From: SIG220 sp045615545
GTDB lineage: Bacteria > Bacillota_I > Bacilli_A > RFN20 > CAG-826
Direction: 5' to 3'
Assembly: GCA_045615545.1 (NCBI GenBank)
Contig: JAZLFA010000005.1
Location: 1-13,629 of the forward strand
Length of the DNA stretch: 13,629 nt
The position numbers were made by a program, and so were the translations under genes. Below, piece by piece: positions 7,460 to 13,295 of the stretch (positions are counted from its first letter, which is position 1; every line of letters begins with the position of its first letter). Under the pieces are notes generated by a model that saw nothing but the letters and a program-made list of their open reading frames with translations, was not told the origin of the DNA and searched no databases.

Positions 7460-8167
7460 ATGAAACTTTCAATCATTATTCCTTGTTATAACGAAAGTAA
7501 GGACATTAAAAATAAAGTCCAAGATTTTGTTATACCTTTTCTAAAGGAGAATAATTTTGATTATGAACTGATACTAGTTAATGATGGTAGTAAAGACAAC
7601 ACAAAAGAAGTAATAACTTCTATTCCAGGAGTTATCGCTACTGGATATGATATCAATCGCGGAAAAGGTGGCGCAGTTAAATGTGGCATTGAAAACAGTA
7701 GTGGGGATTACATTTGTTTTATGGATGCTGATTTATCAACTGATCTTAAAGCATTTAATGACGCTATTCCGTTATTAGATAAATATGATATTGTTATTGG
7801 TTCACGCCATATGAAAGAATCAGTATTACCAATTAAAGCACCATTAAAAAGAAGAATATTATCTAAAGGTTGCCATTTTGTTGTAAATACTAAATTTGGT
7901 TTTAAATATAAAGATACACAATGTGGATTTAAGATTTTTAAATCTAACATTGCTAAAGCAATCGCAGAGAAACAAATTATCAATAAATTCGCATTTGATG
8001 TTGAATATCTATATATTGCTAAACTTAATAATATCTCAGTTATTGAGATGCCTGTAACCTGGAGAGATGATCGCGGAAGCACAGTTTCTCCGATTAAAAG
8101 TTCATTAAAATTCTTCTCTGATTTACGCAAAATTAAAAAGAATAAGAAAAATTACTTATTCAAGTAG
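7460..8167 (+). CDS. DPM1/ALG5-like GT2 glycosyltransferase (polyprenyl-phosphate type)
   Basis: 235 residues, one soluble GT-A domain with no membrane segment. Motifs: SIIIPCYNE (4-12), LVNDGSKDNT (39-48), NRGKGGAVKCGI (66-77), DADLSTD (89-95), GSRH (114-117), and DTQCGFKIF (152-160) with FAFDVEYLY (177-185). This set is typical of dolichyl/undecaprenyl-phosphate mannosyl- or glucosyltransferases, which load one sugar on a lipid carrier. Next to the processive GT2 it could supply lipid-linked sugar for the same glycan. It is the last gene of the operon, 17 bases after its neighbour. TATACT at 7445-7450 sits just before the ATG, and no Shine-Dalgarno site is seen. There is no terminator after the stop; the tRNA promoter begins at the next base. 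Confidence 0.88.
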   Translation: MKLSIIIPCYNESKDIKNKVQDFVIPFLKENNFDYELILVNDGSKDNTKEVITSIPGVIATGYDINRGKGGAVKCGIENSSGDYICFMDADLSTDLKAFNDAIPLLDKYDIVIGSRHMKESVLPIKAPLKRRILSKGCHFVVNTKFGFKYKDTQCGFKIFKSNIAKAIAEKQIINKFAFDVEYLYIAKLNNISVIEMPVTWRDDRGSTVSPIKSSLKFFSDLRKIKKNKKNYLFK

Positions 8168-8196
8168 TTGAAAAATGTATCGCGCTTTGGTAGTAT
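8168..8196 (+). promoter_or_regulatory. Promoter of the tRNA-Val/tRNA-Thr unit
   Basis: TTGAAA (8168-8173), a 17-base spacer and TAGTAT (8191-8196) match the consensus at five of six positions each. Predicted start is about 8203, six bases before tRNA-Val. The -35 begins directly after the stop codon of the preceding glycosyltransferase gene. Confidence 0.7.
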
Positions 8197-8208
8197 TATT
8201 AAGCGCTT

Positions 8209-8283
8209 GGACACTTAGTTCAGCGGGAGAACGCTTCCTTCACACGGAAGAGGTCACAGGTTCGATCCCTGTAGTGTCCACCA
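8209..8283 (+). tRNA. tRNA-Val(CAC)
   Basis: Complete 75-nt cloverleaf. The acceptor GGACACT pairs with AGTGTCC, the D stem is GTTC/GAAC, the anticodon stem CTTCC/GGAAG carries loop TTCACAC, and the T arm is ACAGG-TTCGATC-CCTGT. Discriminator A and encoded CCA follow. Anticodon CAC reads GTG only. A CAC isoacceptor is a little surprising in an A+T-rich genome, where the UAC form normally reads all valine codons. Confidence 0.95.
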
Positions 8284-8302
8284 CTACAAAGTCGATATAT
8301 AT

Positions 8303-8378
8303 GCCGTCTTAGCTCAATTGGCAGAGCAACTGATTTGTAATCAGTAGGTTGTTGGTTCGATTCCGATAGACGGCACCA
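8303..8378 (+). tRNA. tRNA-Thr(UGU)
   Basis: Complete 76-nt cloverleaf. The acceptor GCCGTCT pairs with AGACGGC, the D arm is GCTC...GAGC, the anticodon stem ACTGA/TCAGT has loop TTTGTAA, and CCA is encoded. The anticodon TGT has U34, in the class of tRNAs that TrhP-type proteins hydroxylate. It lies 19 bases after tRNA-Val and probably shares its transcript. Confidence 0.95.
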
Positions 8379-8388
8379 TTAGAATAAT

Positions 8389-8412
8389 AACAGGATATTT
8401 ATCCTGTTTTTT
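8389..8412 (+). terminator. Rho-independent terminator after the tRNA pair
   Basis: AACAGGATA (8389-8397), loop TT and TATCCTGTT (8400-8408) form a 9-bp stem followed by a T-run. It would end the tRNA transcript and any read-through from the trhP operon. Confidence 0.85.
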
Positions 8413-8415
8413 CTT

Positions 8416-8447
8416 AAAGTGCAAGTTGCACTTAGGAATTGCACTTT
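8416..8447. promoter_or_regulatory. Operator-like TTGCACTT repeats before the fic remnant
   Basis: AAGTGCAA-G-TTGCACTT (8417-8433) is a perfect 8-bp inverted repeat, and a third octamer TTGCACTT lies at 8439-8446. The last copy supplies the -35 box of the promoter below, so a bound regulator would block it. The binding protein is not known. Confidence 0.55.
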
Positions 8448-8467
8448 GGGAAAAATATATTTCTAAT
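8439..8467 (+). promoter_or_regulatory. Promoter of the fic remnant (leaderless geometry)
   Basis: TTGCAC (8439-8444), a 17-base spacer and TCTAAT (8462-8467). The predicted transcription start is 8474, which is the A of the ATG. No Shine-Dalgarno site is present. Confidence 0.55.
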
Positions 8468-8473
8468 ATAAGT

Positions 8474-8572
8474 ATGAAAAACAATAAGAAAAATAGGTAT
8501 ATTATTGAAACAGGAATTGGTTTACAAGAAGTTGATCAACTTAAGAACTCGTCGTATTTTGTGACATACTAG
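8474..8572 (+). pseudogene. 5' remnant of a Fic-family gene cut by an IS end
   Basis: An ATG opens 29 codons reading MKNNKKNRYIIETGIGLQ and then EVDQLKNSSYF, after which the frame enters the IS end (VTY, stop TAG 8570-8572). The GxGLQEVDxLKxSxYF pattern is what I know from the N-terminus of Bacillota Fic proteins that carry their own inhibitory helix (antitoxin VbhA-like). The Fic catalytic motif HPFREGNGR is nowhere downstream, so the gene is dead. The change from fic to IS sequence falls at 8560/8561, where GTGACATAC, the reverse complement of the right-end terminus, begins. The call rests on one short motif and could be tested by homology. Confidence 0.55.
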
Positions 8573-8612
8573 TACCACCACTTAATCATAAATGATTTGA
8601 AGCGGGGGCTTA
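8561..8612 (-). mobile_element. Solo right end of an IS200/IS605-type element (relic)
   Basis: Read on the minus strand, this stretch matches 161-207 closely: AAGCCCC, CTTCAAATCA, TGATTAAGTGGTGG and the terminal GTATGTCAC are shared. The hairpin is kept at 8578-8605 (CCACTT-AATCAT-AA-ATGATT-TG-AAGCGG), with a compensating pair change in the inner stem against the first copy. A complete element would have tnpB beyond 8612 on the minus strand. Instead a plus-strand acetyltransferase gene starts at 8642, so the element has been deleted down to its end. Confidence 0.85.
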
Positions 8613-8641
8613 TTCTTTGTTAAATTATTAAGGAGAAAACA

Positions 8642-9091
8642 ATGTTACTTCGATTAACAAAAAAAGAAGAAATTGAAATCATAACAAACATATCTATTGA
8701 TGCATTTCATAGTGATGTTTTAATTGGACTTGATTCTAATGATGGACCACCAGAATATGATTCTATTACGTGGCACAAACAAATGCAGAACGAGAAACAT
8801 TTGTATACATATTTAAATGACGATGGGATTATTGTTGGTGGGGCGATATTATTCGCTTCAACTAGTGAGTTATATATTGGAAGAATTTTTATATCTCCTC
8901 AGTATCATAAAAAAGGTTATGGCATTAGCCTAATGAATGACATAGAAGATATGTTTTCATTTGTTAAAAAATTTAAATTAGATACACCAATCAATAACGT
9001 AAGAACTAATTCTTTTTATAAGAAATTAGATTATATCCAATCTGGTTTTGATGGTGATTGTGTCGTATACGTTAAAAATAACAAAAAGTAG
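8642..9091 (+). CDS. GNAT-family N-acetyltransferase
   Basis: 149 residues. Motif A, which binds the pyrophosphate of acetyl-CoA, is at about 80-98: GRIFISPQYHKKGYGISLMN. The loop reads HKKGYG, so the usual Gln/Arg of Q/RxxGxG/A is His89. The region after it (NNVRTNSFYKKLDYIQSG, 118-135) is the motif B area, with the Tyr/Phe-rich helix that leads to the last strand. The substrate cannot be told. AAGGAG (8630-8635) lies 6 bases before the ATG. The gene starts 29 bases after the IS relic, so its original promoter may have been replaced; I see no clear promoter between. The relic hairpin would fall in its leader if transcription starts upstream. Confidence 0.88.
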   Translation: MLLRLTKKEEIEIITNISIDAFHSDVLIGLDSNDGPPEYDSITWHKQMQNEKHLYTYLNDDGIIVGGAILFASTSELYIGRIFISPQYHKKGYGISLMNDIEDMFSFVKKFKLDTPINNVRTNSFYKKLDYIQSGFDGDCVVYVKNNKK

Positions 9092-9160
9092 TGATCCTCT
9101 AACAGTGGTTTTATTGCCACTTACTTAAAATGAATTTTTATTTAAATAACAACAAAACAA

Positions 9161-9166
9161 TATAAT
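9161..9166 (+). promoter_or_regulatory. -10 element of the membrane HTH gene
   Basis: A perfect TATAAT ends 9 bases before the ATG at 9176, which has no Shine-Dalgarno site. The predicted mRNA leader is 2-3 bases. The -35 region (TTATTT) is poor. A second overlapping TAATAA makes the exact start unclear. Confidence 0.4.
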
Positions 9167-9175
9167 AATAATTAC

Positions 9176-11290
9176 ATGATAAATAAAGGTTGGAACAAAT
9201 TGCTCTATGATAAGAGATTAGAGTTTTCTCTTTCTTTAAAACAAGCTAGTAAACAGTTATCAATTACTAGGACAACACTTCATTTAATTGAAAATGGTTA
9301 TTTTAGGCCAACCAAAAAACTTAAACAAAAATTCATTACTACATATGGATTAAAAGAAGATTTCTTTGATGATGACTTATGCTATCCAGTCATGATTAGT
9401 GACGAATCATATAAAACATCGTCTAACTTTGTTACCAAATTAACTCATAACATATTTTATAAAATTGGATGTGGCATTCTTACTGCCGGATGTTTAGTCA
9501 TTGCTATATTAGGTGTTGTTAATAATATTGATACTAAGAACCATATTCCAAGTTTTTATAATGAAACAGTTTTATCTACTAGGGAGTACTTGTTTGAAAA
9601 CGCTGATGAAGTTACACCTAAAGGTAATGGTTTTAAAGAATATACGATAAATAAAGAAACAATTTCTCTTGATGGAGTGGAAAATGTTTCTTTTACAATG
9701 ACCGATAACGATCAAGATTTACCAAGTACAAAATTTGACGGAACATTATTTAATCGCGAAGTCGTTCCTTTCTTTGATGAAACTGAACAGATCTTACTGA
9801 GATCAAGTTTCTCTCATTCTGTTAAAATTAGAGGAATTATTTATGATGTAGTCTTTAGACATAATCTTAAACAAATTGCTTCATGTACTGTCGCGGAACG
9901 AAACGGCGAATATATTTATTCGTTTGTAAAAATATATGATAATGGTGAACTTGTTATGCTTGAAAATGGTGATCCAAGAATCGAACAAGTTTCCTCTTTG
10001 TTTATAAAACACGCGAATATATATAAGCAAAAATTGAATTCATTATTTGAAAGTAGAGAAGGACTTAATGTTGGCTATTACCAATTTATTGATTCTTTAG
10101 TTATTGGTAATCAAAGTGTTCAAGGAAAAACAATTTCCAACTCATGTTTAATGATTTTCGGCATTATTTTCTCAACTCTATTCTTTGCTTTATTGTTCTT
10201 ATTTATATTTAAGCGTGGTCCAATCATTGACAAAGTTGGCGAGGACGCAAGTGAAGATACATCATTAAAACAAGAGGTTGTGGAGTTTAATAAAACGCCA
10301 CTAAAACGAAACTGGAAACTGTTTCCCGTGATTCCAGGATCATTTATCCGAATTGCTTCATGTATCATGATTTTTATCGCCTCAATTGGCACTTATTTGT
10401 TATTTCAAAACATTGTAAATATTAATGTTGCTCAATCAATTGATTTGATTGATAAAAATAAGATGTTTTCCTTATTCCTTGTCATTGCTTTTATATTGTT
10501 ACTATTTACCAAAAACGATTTGGTACAAGAAAAGAAAGATTATTTCTTAACGAATTATTTTTACTTCTTCTCGGGCCTTGCTTTATATCTACTGGTGATC
10601 GCTTTATCAAGACTTTCTGTTGTGGACACTACAATTAGGGGTTCAATTGAAAACATTATCGTTAATGTTCTTCCTGGAAACTTCCTATGGGGCTTCCTTG
10701 CGTTTAATATGGCGGTTTTCTTACTATTCTATCGTCCTGCTAGTTATGGGAATGACCAAGAGAAATTATTTAAATTTAGATTATGGGCAATTCTTCCAAT
10801 CGCCTATTTAATTGCCTCATTAGTAATTACCCTTGTTCAAGATTTCAATGGAAATGTATTCCCGGTTTGGCTCTCATTCTTATTCTTTAACAAAGCAACA
10901 TATTTGATCATCTTTGTTTTACTTTATACATTGTTCTGCTTCTTCTATAAGAGATACACAATCAAAAAGTTTGGCATTGATAATGCGTTACTTTATCAAA
11001 GAGGCAATAAATACTATTTGGTTAGAAATATTGTTGCTTCTTTAATCATTCTCGCTATCGGTATATTTGAGATTATCGCTCTTAATTGCTTCCCTGATAA
11101 TCCAGCTGGTTTTGGTAAAAATGTTTTAATTTTAATTGCTATTCCATTCGTGCTTCTATATCACCCACATCACGGTAAAAGAGATAGTAAAACTGAGTGG
11201 GGTATCACGATATTCTATGGCCTTGCTAATGTAGTGGGAATTTGTTTAATTGTGCTATCAGTTCTTGGCTATATTATTAGGTTCTTTTAA
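9176..11290 (+). CDS. Multi-pass membrane protein with N-terminal XRE-type HTH
   Basis: 704 residues. Residues about 7-60 form an XRE/Cro-like helix-turn-helix (LKQASKQLSI, then TRTTLHLIENGYFRPTKKLK). One membrane segment follows (about 96-115), then an extracytoplasmic domain of about 205 residues (116-320) with no family that I know, a second segment (322-346), a cytoplasmic linker of about 45 residues with an acidic patch (355-370), and about nine further segments: 391-411, 428-445, 458-479, 499-519, 536-555, 564-589, 617-637, 648-662 and 677-700. The order suggests a one-component regulator that senses outside the membrane and binds DNA inside, or a membrane protein that uses the HTH for partner binding. 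The HTH has the helix-2/helix-3 spacing of real DNA binders. No transporter motif was found. The gene stands alone, between the acetyltransferase and tRNA-Leu. Confidence 0.75.
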   Translation: MINKGWNKLLYDKRLEFSLSLKQASKQLSITRTTLHLIENGYFRPTKKLKQKFITTYGLKEDFFDDDLCYPVMISDESYKTSSNFVTKLTHNIFYKIGCGILTAGCLVIAILGVVNNIDTKNHIPSFYNETVLSTREYLFENADEVTPKGNGFKEYTINKETISLDGVENVSFTMTDNDQDLPSTKFDGTLFNREVVPFFDETEQILLRSSFSHSVKIRGIIYDVVFRHNLKQIASCTVAERNGEYIYSFVKIYDNGELVMLENGDPRIEQVSSLFIKHANIYKQKLNSLFESREGLNVGYYQFIDSLVIGNQSVQGKTISNSCLMIFGIIFSTLFFALLFLFIFKRGPIIDKVGEDASEDTSLKQEVVEFNKTPLKRNWKLFPVIPGSFIRIASCIMIFIASIGTYLLFQNIVNINVAQSIDLIDKNKMFSLFLVIAFILLLFTKNDLVQEKKDYFLTNYFYFFSGLALYLLVIALSRLSVVDTTIRGSIENIIVNVLPGNFLWGFLAFNMAVFLLFYRPASYGNDQEKLFKFRLWAILPIAYLIASLVITLVQDFNGNVFPVWLSFLFFNKATYLIIFVLLYTLFCFFYKRYTIKKFGIDNALLYQRGNKYYLVRNIVASLIILAIGIFEIIALNCFPDNPAGFGKNVLILIAIPFVLLYHPHHGKRDSKTEWGITIFYGLANVVGICLIVLSVLGYIIRFF

Positions 11291-11307
11291 AAACAAAGAT
11301 ATACATT

Positions 11308-11323
11308 GATTGATTTATCAATC
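11308..11323 (+). terminator. Weak terminator-like hairpin after the HTH gene
   Basis: GATTGAT-TT-ATCAATC is a perfect 7-bp hairpin 18 bases after the stop codon, followed by a mixed T-rich run. The stem is weak and the T-run broken, so termination may be partial. Confidence 0.3.
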
Positions 11324-11337
11324 TTGCTATATTATTC

Positions 11338-11367
11338 TTGCTAATTTGCATTATTTTGTATTAGAAT
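11338..11367 (+). promoter_or_regulatory. Promoter of tRNA-Leu
   Basis: TTGCTA (11338-11343), an 18-base spacer and TAGAAT (11362-11367). The predicted start near 11374 is 7 bases before the tRNA. Confidence 0.55.
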
Positions 11368-11380
11368 TAACAAGCCAAAT

Positions 11381-11465
11381 GCGGTTATGGCGGAACTGGC
11401 AGACGCGCTAGACTTAGGATCTAGTGGGGTGACCCATACAGGTTCGATTCCTGCTAACCGCACCA
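11381..11465 (+). tRNA. tRNA-Leu(UAG)
   Basis: 85-nt type II tRNA with a long variable arm (TGGGGTGACCCA). The acceptor GCGGTTA pairs with TAACCGC, the anticodon stem CTAGA/TCTAG has loop CTTAGGA, and discriminator A and CCA are encoded. Anticodon TAG reads CUN leucine codons and has U34. Confidence 0.95.
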
Positions 11466-11478
11466 TCACACTAAACCG

Positions 11479-11508
11479 AGGCACTTTTCTTAAAAAGGTG
11501 CCTTTTTT
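11479..11508 (+). terminator. Rho-independent terminator after tRNA-Leu
   Basis: AGGCAC (11479-11484) pairs with GTGCCT (11498-11503), extended inward by TTTT with AAAG, and a TTTTTT run follows. It starts 14 bases after the tRNA. Confidence 0.9.
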
Positions 11509-11786
11509 GTTACTTTTTTAGCAAAAATCGCTATTTTTCATTATTATGTTTTTATATTTTTGAACTTTTTCTAAACACTTAAAAAACAGCCTAAATAGGT
11601 ACCAAATCCTGTCCGCCTGTTTATAAAATCTTAGTTTTTATTATATAAAAGGGATTTTTTATCATTTCTTTTTATATTGTTTGTATCATGCCATCCTTGG
11701 TTTAAAAAATAAAAAGAAATTTTTTAAATATTAACTTATAATTAAAATGTCAATTAAAAATTGCTAACAATTGCAGGAGGCTTATT
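11509..11786. other. A/T-rich intergenic region before the SMaseD-like gene
   Basis: About 280 bases with no open frame that I can support. It has long T-runs in the first half and a small CCTA-AA-TAGG repeat near 11590. TATAAT at 11737-11742 is a likely -10 for the next gene, though its -35 region is poor. AATTGC occurs twice close to the ribosome site (11759-11775) and could be an operator half-site pair. Confidence 0.5.
11737..11742 (+). promoter_or_regulatory. -10 element of the SMaseD-like lipoprotein gene
   Basis: A perfect TATAAT places transcription near 11749, giving a leader of about 38 bases that holds the strong AGGAGG ribosome site. No good -35 lies 16-18 bases upstream. Confidence 0.45.
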
Positions 11787-13295
11787 ATGAAGAAATTATT
11801 AGTAAATATATTTACGGCGTTTCTAGTAATTACTTGTTTGACAAGTTGTGGAAACAATAACAATAAACAATATATAAGCGTTGAAGAAGCTAAAGAATTA
11901 GCGGCTGCAGAACTTGATGCTCTCGACCCCACTGATTATGTAGACTGTGAGCTAATAGATTTGAACTTAGAAAATAAAGTTTACCGTGTTGGTGGATCTG
12001 ATCAAGAGGTAGCATATCTACAAATTTTCTTAGATGCAGTAACTGGAGATGTTATTAAGAGTGATAGCGAATCGCTAAGATGCGGAAAATATCAGGGATA
12101 TGAGAAAGTACATCTATCTCTTGATGAAATAAAACAAATTATTTATGAAAAACTTCCGGGTACCAGTGATTTAAATATTTATAATTGTTATTTTGAGCTT
12201 GATGATGATGAAGATGATAAACCACTTTATTACGCAGAAGTAATTACAAGTGATAGCGTTCATGATTTAACCTTAGATGGAGTAACTGGTGAGGTTCTTG
12301 AGGATTATTTCAAAGATGACGCTTATCAAAGCGAATTAAATGAATTTAAAGAAGAATTTGCTGAATATCTTCCTGAAAATCGTTTTGCCGATGCAAATGG
12401 TCAAAGACCAGTTTGGTTATTAGCCCATCACTGTAATGATGATTATACTAAAAGAGGCAAAATAAAAGAAAATCGTTATAGAGATGTCTATAAAGGAATT
12501 AATTCAGGCTGTAATGGGGTAGAAATCGACCTTTCTCACCGTCGTTCTGATAATGAAATTGTCGTTAGACACTTTCCAGAATTAATTGAGCATGCAGAAT
12601 CATTAGATCAATTTTTGCATCTCCCTGAACTAAATGATGAAAGAATGACGATGGTTTTATATGACATCAAAGATTATAAAAATAATTGGATTGATGAAAT
12701 GGTAAGAATTACTCATAACTACTATGCTCAAAATCCTGATAATCAAAAGGTTCATTTTATTTATTCTCTTAGCAATCTTAGCAAACTTAAAGTAAAGGGT
12801 ATTCAAGATCCTTATAAACGCTTTAGAGATATCGCCCCTAAACTTTGGCCAAATGAAGCTTTAGCAATTGATTATGAAAACAATCAAGAAGAAGTTAGAA
12901 TCATGTTTGATGATATAAAATTCACAAGAGGAGTATTTGGCAACGGTATTTTCAATGGTCGAGCACGTGGAAATATTGAAAGAAGTTGCAAAGCAGCTGT
13001 TGTTTTAAGAGATAAAACAGGACCAGGTGAAGACCCATATAGATTCAAGGCAGTTGAAAGTTGGACAGTTGGAAGATTAAAAAATAGAGATTGGGGCTTC
13101 TATGAAAGCGTTGGTCTTGAAGAAAGAATTTCTTGGGGCTGCGATATAGTTTTACTTGATGGCTTTAAAGGGCTAAATGATGGTAACTTCAATACTTTCT
13201 ATGGAAGAGAACTATTTAATGTTAATAAAACTGTTCGTTTAGCAACACGAGCCGATTATCCATTTGGAATTAGACCAGAGATTATTGGTTCGTAG
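11787..13295 (+). CDS. Lipoprotein: two PepSY-like repeats plus sphingomyelinase D/PLD-like domain
   Basis: 502 residues. Signal peptide with lipobox LTSC (Cys21). Two PepSY-like repeats follow: about 29-92 (YISVEEAKELA ... FLDAVTGDVI) and 107-172 (VHLSLDEIKQII ... LDGVTGEVLE). The C-terminal domain (about 205-502) has the order of residues of spider and corynebacterial sphingomyelinase D: WLLAHHCN with His214 (H12), VEIDLS with Glu246 and Asp248 (E32, D34), RHFPE with His262 (H47), LYDIK with Asp293 and Lys295 (D91, K93), SWTV with Trp426 (W230), and a C-terminal ATRADYPF (486-493) that fits the family tail ATxxDNPW. These enzymes, built on the GDPD barrel, remove the choline headgroup of sphingomyelin or lysolipids and form cyclic phosphates. 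AGGAGG lies 6 bases before the ATG. PepSY repeats often act as inhibitors or chaperones of a partner enzyme; here they may control the fused domain. Activity and substrate are untested. Confidence 0.8.
   Translation: MKKLLVNIFTAFLVITCLTSCGNNNNKQYISVEEAKELAAAELDALDPTDYVDCELIDLNLENKVYRVGGSDQEVAYLQIFLDAVTGDVIKSDSESLRCGKYQGYEKVHLSLDEIKQIIYEKLPGTSDLNIYNCYFELDDDEDDKPLYYAEVITSDSVHDLTLDGVTGEVLEDYFKDDAYQSELNEFKEEFAEYLPENRFADANGQRPVWLLAHHCNDDYTKRGKIKENRYRDVYKGINSGCNGVEIDLSHRRSDNEIVVRHFPELIEHAESLDQFLHLPELNDERMTMVLYDIKDYKNNWIDEMVRITHNYYAQNPDNQKVHFIYSLSNLSKLKVKGIQDPYKRFRDIAPKLWPNEALAIDYENNQEEVRIMFDDIKFTRGVFGNGIFNGRARGNIERSCKAAVVLRDKTGPGEDPYRFKAVESWTVGRLKNRDWGFYESVGLEERISWGCDIVLLDGFKGLNDGNFNTFYGRELFNVNKTVRLATRADYPFGIRPEIIGS

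Noticed and set aside
7708..8130. Antisense open frame of 140 codons inside the second GT2 gene
   Set aside because: The plus strand there encodes clear GT2 motifs; the reverse frame shows no domain.
9104..9121. Terminator after the acetyltransferase gene (AGTGG/CCACT)
   Set aside because: The 5-bp stem has an 8-base loop and no T-run, so termination is not convincing.
12396..13295. Plain glycerophosphodiester phosphodiesterase
   Set aside because: The His-Glu-Asp core is shared with GDPDs, but AHHCN, the SWTV context and the ATRADYPF tail favour the SMaseD-like branch.
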